Below are positions 1 through 5,043 of a stretch of DNA of 7,148 nucleotides, piece after piece (the first letter of the stretch is position 1; each line of letters begins with the position of its first letter). The notes beneath the pieces were generated by a model. That model ran no database searches, was not told the origin of the DNA, and saw only the letters and a program-made list of their open reading frames with translations. The translations under genes and the position numbers were made by a program. The stretch is from an uncultured Acidimicrobiales bacterium (lineage in GTDB: Bacteria > Actinomycetota > Acidimicrobiia > Acidimicrobiales > Aldehydirespiratoraceae). Where the stretch lies: contig CALKOE010000202.1 of NCBI GenBank assembly GCA_938091985.1, positions 1 through 7,148 of the forward strand, given 5' to 3'.

Positions 1-1163
1 TGCTCGGTGCCTTCGAAGATGTCGTGGATCTTGGCGTCACGGTGCCAGCGCTCGACGGGGTACTCACGGGTGTAGCCGTAGCCACCGAGAATCTGGATCG
101 CACGCTCGGTCACCCACACGGAGACACGACCGGCCTTCATCTTCGCCATCGAGCCTTCGGCGTTCTTGAACTTGCCGTTCTTGCCCATCCAAGCAGCGCG
201 GTGGATGAGGAGGCGGGTGGCATCGATCTCGGTCGCCATGTCGGCGAGCATGAACGCGATCGACTGGTTCATGATGATCTTGCGGCCGAACGCCTCGCGC
301 TCCTTGGCGTACGCCAGCGAGTACTCGTAGGCGGCCCGGGCCACGCCGAGCGCCTGGGCGCCGACCGCAGGGCGGGTGGCCTCGAAGGTCTGCATGGCAG
401 CCTGCGAGTTGCCCTTCTCACCGCGACGGACACGGGCGAGACGCTCGTCGAGCTTCTCCTTGCCACCGAGCAGACACGAACCGGGGACGACCACGTCGTC
501 GAGCACGACCTCAGCGGTGTGCGATGCACGGATGCCGTGCTTCTTGTACTTCTGGCCCTGTGAGAGGCCGGGAGTGTTGGGCGGCACGATGAAGCTGGCG
601 TGACCCTTCGAGCCGAGCTCGGGATCGACCACGGCAACGACCACGTGGATGTCGGCGATGCCGCCGTTGGTGATCCACGCCTTGGTGCCGTTGAGCGTCC
701 ACTCGTCCTTGGCTTCGTTGTAGACGGCGCGCAGGCGGTATCCGCCCACGTCGGACCCGGCGTCGGGTTCCGACGCGGCGAAGGCGCCGAGCGCGAGCTT
801 TTCTGGCGTGCCATAGCACTGCGGCACCCACTCCATGACCTGCTCGGGTGTGCCCGACGCGGCGATGCCGGCGGCGGCCAGGCCGGAGCCCATGATGGCC
901 ATACCGATGCCGGCGTCGGCCCAGAACAGCTCTTCGATGGCGACCGGCATGGTGAGACCGGTGGGGTCGCCCATCATGCCTTCGGCCATGAACTCCCAGC
1001 CGTAAAGACCGATCTCGGCAGCCTGCTGCACGATCGGATACGGGAATTCCTCGCGCTCGTCCCACTCTTCGGCGGCAGGACGGATGACGTCGACGCCGAA
1101 CTCGTGGATCCACTTCTTGAGCTGGAGTTGGTCTTCGTTGAGATCGAGTGAGAACTCGGCCAT
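1..1163 (-). CDS. Acyl-CoA dehydrogenase, FAD-dependent (C-terminus cut by window edge)
   Basis: Flavoenzyme that would oxidise an acyl-CoA to the trans-2-enoyl-CoA and pass electrons to electron-transfer flavoprotein; cytosolic. 387 complete codons are visible. The helical N-terminal domain covers about residues 5-120. The middle beta domain carries FAASEPDAGSDVG (128-140), the family's flavin/substrate signature, and WITNGG (163-168). The C-terminal helical domain includes AFGRKI (291-296), ILGGYGY (358-364) and RDAKIHDIFEGTE (375-387). E384 in IFEGT aligns with the catalytic base of medium-chain acyl-CoA dehydrogenase (family knowledge). Only about 10-20 residues should be missing. Start ATG at 1163-1161 is preceded by GGAGG (1175-1171) with 7 nt spacing. 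An arginine/lysine-rich insert at about 234-252 lengthens the loop before the C-terminal domain. Substrate chain length cannot be read from the sequence. It is divergent from the diguanylate cyclase gene. Confidence 0.95.
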   Translation of the reverse strand, partial: MAEFSLDLNEDQLQLKKWIHEFGVDVIRPAAEEWDEREEFPYPIVQQAAEIGLYGWEFMAEGMMGDPTGLTMPVAIEELFWADAGIGMAIMGSGLAAAGIAASGTPEQVMEWVPQCYGTPEKLALGAFAASEPDAGSDVGGYRLRAVYNEAKDEWTLNGTKAWITNGGIADIHVVVAVVDPELGSKGHASFIVPPNTPGLSQGQKYKKHGIRASHTAEVVLDDVVVPGSCLLGGKEKLDERLARVRRGEKGNSQAAMQTFEATRPAVGAQALGVARAAYEYSLAYAKEREAFGRKIIMNQSIAFMLADMATEIDATRLLIHRAAWMGKNGKFKNAEGSMAKMKAGRVSVWVTERAIQILGGYGYTREYPVERWHRDAKIHDIFEGTE

Positions 1164-1229
1164 GTGGGGGCCTCCGGGGCGATGCAGGGGGTTTCGGTGC
1201 AGGGTCAGTGTGCAGATTCCGAGAGCACG

Positions 1230-1245
1230 GTTACTCATCGGTAAC
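1230..1245. promoter_or_regulatory. Inverted repeat GTTAC-N6-GTAAC, possible operator
   Basis: GTTAC (1230-1234) and GTAAC (1241-1245) form a 16-bp interrupted palindrome in the 203-bp region between the divergent acyl-CoA dehydrogenase and diguanylate cyclase genes, 67 bp upstream of the dehydrogenase start. TetR-family repressors of fatty-acid genes in actinobacteria often bind palindromes of this size, so control of the dehydrogenase is a reasonable guess. The arms are only 5 bp and could occur by chance. No convincing -35/-10 pair was found for either gene here. Confidence 0.3.
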
Positions 1246-1356
1246 TACTTCCAGAGAGTACGGATATTGGGCGGTTCTGGCAACCCCAGTGACAGATCCC
1301 GCCCGGTGGACCGTTTCCAGTACGCCGAACCTCATCTTCGCGACCAAACGTTCGAT

Positions 1357-1366
1357 AGGAAGGGAA
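1357..1366 (+). promoter_or_regulatory. Shine-Dalgarno that fixes the GTG start at 1367
   Basis: AGGA (1357-1360), inside the purine run AGGAAGGGAA, lies 6 nt before an in-frame GTG at 1367. The open frame extends back to 1148, but the upstream part overlaps the divergent dehydrogenase start and has no ribosome site. GTG 1367 also places two clean membrane helices right after a short positively charged N-terminus. Confidence 0.7.
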
Positions 1367-2635
1367 GTGAATTCGCACCGACGAGACGAAACCCGATGGA
1401 GTGACCGCATCGCACTGGTCGCGGCCTGTTCCGCGCTCCCGGTCGCGCTCGCTGCCGCGGCAACCACTCTGATCTCGGGCGAACTCTCGATGTTGACCGC
1501 GATGCTCTACATCGCTGCGCCGGGCATCGTCGCGGCACTTGCCACCGCGCTCGCCGCGAACCTGCTGCTCATCCGTCGCCACCGCGAACGCGAACGCCAC
1601 AGCAATCGTCGGCTCTCGTCGACCAAGCGCGAACTCCACGACGAAAAACAGGAGCGAGCGGTGCTCCGTGAACTCGACGCGGCGATCGACATCGCACCGA
1701 CCGAGCTCGCGGCCATCGAAGTGCTGCGCGAGTCGTTCACCAAGCATTTGTCGATGCAGCCGATCGAGCTCCATCTCGTGGATGCGGTCGATCCGGTTCT
1801 CGAGCTCGCTCTGGCTACCGGCGACCACCCGACCAAGGAAGGCGTGCGGGCCTCACCGTGGGACTCCGTCGCCGCCCGCGCCAACACCACGCTTGTCTAC
1901 GACACCACCGACCGACTCGACATCTGTCCCCACCTCCGTTCGCGGTTGCACACACCGATGTCGGCGATCGCCGTGCCGGTCAATGTGATGGGTCGACTGC
2001 TGGGGGTGCTCTACGGCCTCGGCCCCGAGGGGCAAGATCCCGGGTCAGGCGACGTCAAGTTCCTCGAAGACGTTGCCACGCTCGTCGGCGCCCGCCTCGC
2101 CATCCTCCGGGCCTCGGTGACGAACTCGGCGATCCCCGACGAGATCGACAAACTCACGGGCCTCCCCGACCGAGCCGCAATGCAGGACCGCGTGCTGCGC
2201 ATGCTGCGTGACCGGCAGCCGTTCACGGTTGCAGTTGCGGACATCGACGACTTCGGCAAGCTCAACGAAGCGCAGGGAAGCGACGTCGGCGATCGCGCCC
2301 TGCAGCTCATCGCCAGCGTCGGCCGCAAGGCCATCCGACCAGGCGACATCATCGGCCGTATCGGCGGCGACGAGTTCCTCTTCGTTCTTCCTCGCACCAG
2401 CCCTGAGGACGCCACACGCGCGTTCGAACGGCTGCGGGAAGAACTCACCCTTGCGCAGGCCGACGCAACAGTGCCCTCGTTCTCGCTGTCCATCGGAGTG
2501 ATCGGCTCGGGATCCGGCGGGACCATCGAAGAGATCCTCCACCGAGCCGCCGGCGCGCTGGATCATGCGAAGTCGCAGGGCGGCAACCGGGTTGTCGTGG
2601 CCCACACGGCAAAGCCGGCCGGCCCTTCGCGCTGA
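1367..2635 (+). CDS. Membrane-anchored GAF-GGDEF diguanylate cyclase
   Basis: A 422-residue protein predicted to make cyclic di-GMP from two GTP at the inner face of the membrane. Two hydrophobic helices (about 15-36 and 45-69) are followed by an arginine-rich, probably coiled-coil linker (70-100), a GAF-like sensory domain (about 100-250, with the typical strand AIAVPVNVMGRLLGVLYG) and a GGDEF domain (about 258-412, opening DKLTGLPDR). The signature GGDEF is intact at 333-337. RPGD (324-327), five residues before it, matches the RxxD inhibitory I-site. Metal-ligand positions D292 and D309 and guanine-contacting N300 are present. Against the PleD pattern, the phosphate-binding lysine is glycine (G297, with K298 next to it), the usual GH is GS (304-305), and the late arginine is glycine (G406). 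Activity is likely but may be reduced. There is no EAL domain. The GAF ligand is unknown. A 45-bp gap separates it from the next gene. Confidence 0.88.
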   Translation: MNSHRRDETRWSDRIALVAACSALPVALAAAATTLISGELSMLTAMLYIAAPGIVAALATALAANLLLIRRHRERERHSNRRLSSTKRELHDEKQERAVLRELDAAIDIAPTELAAIEVLRESFTKHLSMQPIELHLVDAVDPVLELALATGDHPTKEGVRASPWDSVAARANTTLVYDTTDRLDICPHLRSRLHTPMSAIAVPVNVMGRLLGVLYGLGPEGQDPGSGDVKFLEDVATLVGARLAILRASVTNSAIPDEIDKLTGLPDRAAMQDRVLRMLRDRQPFTVAVADIDDFGKLNEAQGSDVGDRALQLIASVGRKAIRPGDIIGRIGGDEFLFVLPRTSPEDATRAFERLREELTLAQADATVPSFSLSIGVIGSGSGGTIEEILHRAAGALDHAKSQGGNRVVVAHTAKPAGPSR

Positions 2636-2667
2636 CCCGCGGGGCGCAACTACCGCACCCGGACGGC

Positions 2668-2673
2668 TACCGT
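2668..2673 (+). promoter_or_regulatory. Putative -10 box (TACCGT) of a leaderless start
   Basis: TACCGT fits the actinobacterial TANNNT -10 pattern and ends 7 nt before the GTG at 2681. No Shine-Dalgarno is present in front of that GTG, which suits a transcript beginning at or within a base or two of the start codon. No good -35 element is visible at the expected distance. Confidence 0.45.
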
Positions 2674-2680
2674 TCGCCGC

Positions 2681-3169
2681 GTGTCCTTCCGAATCGTGCG
2701 CTCGGTTCTCGTTGCCATCACGCTCGTGGTGGCCGGATGCGCTTCAGGACCCAGCCAAACGCAGACGCTGAGCGAAATCGCCGTCTACGACTTCGACGGG
2801 CAACCCGACCTCATCGTGTCCGAAGGCCGTCCGCTCGTCATCAACTTCTTCGCCGAGACCTGCGTCGCGTGTGTCACCGAGATGCCGGCATTCGAGTTGG
2901 TGCATCTGGAAGTGGCCGATCGCGTCGACTTCATCGGCGTCTCCGAAGACGCCACCGCGGTGGCCGGTCGGCGCATCGCTGAAGAGACGGGCATCACCTA
3001 TCGCGCGGTGTGGGACGCCGACGGGACCGCGGCAACCCAGCTCCGCGCCAGCCTGTTGCCAACGACGGTCTTCGTTCACGCCGACGGCACCGTCGCCCGC
3101 GTTCACCTCGGCGCACTCTCGGCCGATGACCTGAGGGCTGAGATCCGCGACCTGCGTACCGAGGTCTAG
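2681..3169 (+). CDS. Thioredoxin-fold (TlpA/ResA-type) lipoprotein
   Basis: A 162-residue exported thiol-disulfide protein. The N-terminus is a lipoprotein signal: R4 and R7, a hydrophobic core (9-18), and lipobox VAGC with the lipidated cysteine at C20. The mature part has the fold of thiol-disulfide oxidoreductases: a strand PLVINFFAETC, active site C61-V-A-C64 followed by VTEMP, VDFIGVSED (82-90), and the cis-proline loop LLPTTVFV with P127. It would act outside the cytoplasmic membrane, reducing or exchanging disulfides in exported proteins. Its electron donor is not encoded here, since there is no CcdA/DsbD-like or cytochrome c maturation gene. The VA dipeptide between the cysteines differs from the EP/PP of many TlpA/ResA members, so redox potential and partner cannot be predicted. 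Start GTG 2681 is chosen because it gives a proper signal peptide. Its stop overlaps that of the convergent permease. Confidence 0.88.
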   Translation: MSFRIVRSVLVAITLVVAGCASGPSQTQTLSEIAVYDFDGQPDLIVSEGRPLVINFFAETCVACVTEMPAFELVHLEVADRVDFIGVSEDATAVAGRRIAEETGITYRAVWDADGTAATQLRASLLPTTVFVHADGTVARVHLGALSADDLRAEIRDLRTEV

Positions 3170-3897
3170 AACAGGCCGACCAGCAGCCGGACCGCCCCCA
3201 ACGTGACGGCGACCTGAAAGACCCGCCCGAGTACTTCTGGGTCGAAGCGACGGATGTAGCGCGCTCCCACTCGGGTGCCGATCACCACGCCGATACTGGC
3301 GATCACGATCATCGGGAGACGGTCGCTCCACACGAAGCCGGCCACGCCGAACACGGCGACCTTCGCCGTGTGATTGATCGTCTGCACCAGTGAGAACGTG
3401 GCCACGAAGCCGATGTGATCCGCGGTCACCGTCCGAAACGCCGGAGCGATGAGCGGTCCGGTGGCACCGATCGTGGGGTTGAGCAGTCCAGCCACTGCGC
3501 CGACGAGACTCAGCCGCCGCACTCCCCCGGCGCTGGGCGCGAGCCACGCGGTCGCAGCCGGCCACCACACAGCGAGTAGTGCGAACACTCCCACGACGGC
3601 TCGCCCCGTCTCCCGCGGGATCCCTTCGGCGATGAAATAGCCGACGATCGTCGCTGGCAGGAGGAACGGCAAATACCAACGCAGCAGGGAGGTCTGCGCG
3701 TCCTCTCGCATGGTGATCGTTCGAGTTCCGTTCGACACAAGCTGCACCACGCCATGGGCAGGAATCGCCACGACCGGGTCGACGAACTGCAACATGATGA
3801 CGAGCGATACGACACCGCCACCCGCGCCCGCCACCGCGGTGAGTGCGGCAGTGAGCACGGCGGCGATGGCGATGATGACGAGTTCGACTTCAGACAT
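3166..3897 (-). CDS. TSUP (TauE/SafE, DUF81) family permease
   Basis: A 243-residue polytopic membrane protein, close to the usual family length, with about 8 hydrophobic helices. The two halves repeat each other as expected for TSUP. The first has AGAGGGVVSLVIMLQF (23-38) and VVQLVSNGTRTITM (50-63); the second has AGLLNPTIGATGPLIAPAF (136-154) and LVQTINHTAKVAVF (170-183). Known family members move sulfite, sulfonates, thiosulfate or other organic anions; the substrate here cannot be told. The ATG at 3897-3895 is preferred over an in-frame ATG at 3969 because the extra 24 residues are hydrophilic and are encoded across the promoter and repeats. A perfect TATAAT (3921-3916) would start transcription only about 10-13 nt before this ATG, and there is no clear Shine-Dalgarno. 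It is divergent from azlCD and convergent with the lipoprotein gene. Confidence 0.88.
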   Translation of the reverse strand: MSEVELVIIAIAAVLTAALTAVAGAGGGVVSLVIMLQFVDPVVAIPAHGVVQLVSNGTRTITMREDAQTSLLRWYLPFLLPATIVGYFIAEGIPRETGRAVVGVFALLAVWWPAATAWLAPSAGGVRRLSLVGAVAGLLNPTIGATGPLIAPAFRTVTADHIGFVATFSLVQTINHTAKVAVFGVAGFVWSDRLPMIVIASIGVVIGTRVGARYIRRFDPEVLGRVFQVAVTLGAVRLLVGLF

Positions 3898-3899
3898 GG

Positions 3900-3932
3900 C
3901 TTGTATGTTACTTGTATTATACTTGTCTTGTC
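3900..3932. repeat. Three tandem 11-bp repeats, CTTGT-based
   Basis: Units start at 3900 (CTTGTATGTTA), 3911 (CTTGTATTATA) and 3922 (CTTGTCTTGTC). They repeat at 11 bp, about one helical turn, in a strongly AT-rich stretch unlike the GC-rich surroundings. The middle unit contains the TATAAT of the permease promoter, on the minus strand. On the minus strand the shared element reads ACAAG. The position over the -10 and transcription start suits binding by a repressor. Confidence 0.7.
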
Positions 3933-3945
3933 CATGAATTGTCCG
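3916..3945 (-). promoter_or_regulatory. Promoter of the TSUP permease gene
   Basis: On the minus strand a perfect -10 TATAAT (3921-3916) is preceded, with an 18-bp spacer, by CGGACA (3945-3940), matching the -35 consensus TTGACA at 4 of 6 positions. The expected start site is near 3909, about 12 nt before the ATG. The -10 is embedded in 11-bp repeats, so control by a DNA-binding protein is likely. Confidence 0.6.
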
Positions 3946-3962
3946 AGGATGTCCGCTCGGAC
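3941..3962. promoter_or_regulatory. Inverted repeat GTCCGAG-N8-CTCGGAC, possible operator
   Basis: Perfect 7-bp arms at 3941-3947 and 3956-3962, 22 bp in all. The repeat overlaps the likely -35 region of the leftward permease promoter and ends 16 bp before the azlC ATG. It could be a two-sided operator for the divergent pair. It is unlikely to be a terminator: there is no T-tract on either side and both flanking genes start from here. Confidence 0.5.
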
Positions 3963-3978
3963 CTGACACACTGCGCCG

Positions 3979-4683
3979 ATGACCAATCGGAGATCGGCGA
4001 TGGCAGAGGGCGTGCGGCGGATCTTTCCGTTCTCGCTGATCGCCGGCCCGTTCGGCCTCGTCTACGGCGCTACGGCAGCAGAAAGCGGCATCGACGACGT
4101 CCCGGCGATCCTCGCCTCCATGGCCATCGTCGCCGGCGCATCCCAGATCGCACTGGTGGAGTTGATCGACGAGGGCGCCTCGTGGATCGTCGCGGTGGCG
4201 ACCGCACTGGTCATCAATCTGCGCTTCTCGCTCTATTCGGCATCGCTCTCACCCGACTTCCGCCGCTTCTCGCCGGGCTGGCGCTACGGACTCGGCTACC
4301 TCCTGACCGACCAGACCGCCGTGCTCTCAATCGTGGAATACGAGCAGCGCAGCGACCCCGAGTACCAACGCTGGTTCACCCTCGGCGCCGGATTGTGGTT
4401 CGTGTTGCCGTGGTGGGGCGGCACGGCCGCGGGTGTGCTCTTGGGTGGTGACATCCCCGACAACTGGCAGATCGGTTTCGCGGTACCGCTGATGTTCACC
4501 GCGCTGCTCGTGCCGACTGTGGTCGGTCGACCGAAAGTCGCCGCCGCGATCGCCGGCGCAGCGGTCGCCGTCGGCACCACATGGCTGCCCGACGGCGTGA
4601 ACATCATGGCCGGCGCCGCCGCCGGAATCACCGTCGGCACGATCTTGTCCGAACGGGCCGACCCCGAGGAGGCGGCGGCATGA
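3979..4683 (+). CDS. azlC: AzlC-type branched-chain amino acid exporter, large subunit
   Basis: A 234-residue integral membrane protein of the AzlC/YgaZ family. With the small AzlD/YgaH partner it exports branched-chain amino acids, with valine the best-known substrate of YgaZH (family knowledge). Visible hallmarks are the N-terminal stretch FPFSLIAGPFGLVYG (16-30), a small-residue helix ILASMAIVAGASQIALVELI (44-63), the family motif NLRFSLYSASLSP (80-92), LTDQTAVLS (109-117) and several later helices up to about 222. Length is typical. The ATG at 3979 has no Shine-Dalgarno; CACACT (3967-3972) lies 6 nt upstream and may be the -10 of a leaderless transcript. Its last codons contain the Shine-Dalgarno of azlD, and the two overlap by 4 bases (ATGA), so they are translationally coupled. 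It is divergent from the TSUP permease through a repeat-rich control region. Confidence 0.93.
   Translation: MTNRRSAMAEGVRRIFPFSLIAGPFGLVYGATAAESGIDDVPAILASMAIVAGASQIALVELIDEGASWIVAVATALVINLRFSLYSASLSPDFRRFSPGWRYGLGYLLTDQTAVLSIVEYEQRSDPEYQRWFTLGAGLWFVLPWWGGTAAGVLLGGDIPDNWQIGFAVPLMFTALLVPTVVGRPKVAAAIAGAAVAVGTTWLPDGVNIMAGAAAGITVGTILSERADPEEAAA
4666..4672 (+). promoter_or_regulatory. Strong Shine-Dalgarno of azlD inside azlC
   Basis: GAGGAGG (4666-4672) ends 7 nt before the ATG at 4680 and lies within the last codons of azlC. It fixes the azlD start at the ATGA overlap rather than at an in-frame ATG further upstream at 4581. Confidence 0.85.
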
Positions 4684-4991
4684 GCCCTCTCGCGCAGATC
4701 CTCATCGCCGGTCTCGGCACCTATCTGATCCGCATCAGCTTCATCGCGCTGGCCGACCGGATCGGCGAGATCCCTCCGCGGGTGCAGACGATGCTGTCGA
4801 TGATCCCGCCTTCGGTCCTCGCCGCGATCACGGCCAACAGCCTGTTCTACGACGGCGACAGCGTCCGCGGGTTCGACGAATGGCACCTCGCGATCGTCGT
4901 CGTTGCCTTCATCTCCTGGAAGACCAAGAACGTCGCCCTCTGCCTCTTCGTCGGCATGCCCGTCCTCTGGGCCCTCGCCGCCCTCGGCTGA
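4680..4991 (+). CDS. azlD: AzlD-type branched-chain amino acid exporter, small subunit
   Basis: A 103-residue membrane protein, typical length for AzlD/YgaH, with about four hydrophobic segments: near 4-25, 39-55, 68-82 and 85-102. Family-like features are the N-terminal GLGTYLIRISFIAL (11-24), the mid-protein MIPPSVLAAITANSL (41-55) and the closing lysine-containing loop before LCLFVGMPVLWALA. It is needed together with AzlC for export of valine and related amino acids (family knowledge). The start overlaps the azlC stop as ATGA. It ends 52 bp before valS with no obvious terminator hairpin between, so read-through into valS is possible. Confidence 0.92.
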   Translation: MSPLAQILIAGLGTYLIRISFIALADRIGEIPPRVQTMLSMIPPSVLAAITANSLFYDGDSVRGFDEWHLAIVVVAFISWKTKNVALCLFVGMPVLWALAALG

Positions 4992-5028
4992 CGGGGGAAA
5001 TGCTCGTAGGGCGATGGGTTGCTGGCGG

Positions 5029-5034
5029 TAGCCT
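5029..5034 (+). promoter_or_regulatory. Putative -10 box (TAGCCT) before valS
   Basis: TAGCCT fits TANNNT and ends 9 nt before the valS ATG. There is no Shine-Dalgarno in front of valS, so a leaderless transcript is plausible. No clear -35 element is present. The 52-bp gap is too short for a T-box leader. Confidence 0.45.
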
Positions 5035-5043
5035 CGGCGGTCT

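Noticed and set aside
24..1151. Open frames of about 180 codons on the plus strand
   Set aside because: They are antisense to the acyl-CoA dehydrogenase, have no recognisable motif and show shadow-type composition.
1148..1366. N-terminal extension of the diguanylate cyclase to 1148
   Set aside because: It would overlap the divergent dehydrogenase start, has no Shine-Dalgarno and looks non-coding. GTG 1367 has a good ribosome site.
2636..2644. CCCGCGGG palindrome after the diguanylate cyclase stop as a terminator
   Set aside because: An 8-bp perfect palindrome leaves no loop and has no T-tract; it is expected by chance at this GC content.
3898..3969. N-terminal extension of the TSUP permease by 24 residues
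   Set aside because: The codons run across TATAAT, the 11-bp repeats and the inverted repeat. The added peptide is hydrophilic and unlike TSUP N-termini.
4992..5043. T-box or other amino-acid-sensing leader before valS
   Set aside because: Only 52 bp separate azlD and valS, there is no T-box core, and a leaderless -10 box is a better fit.
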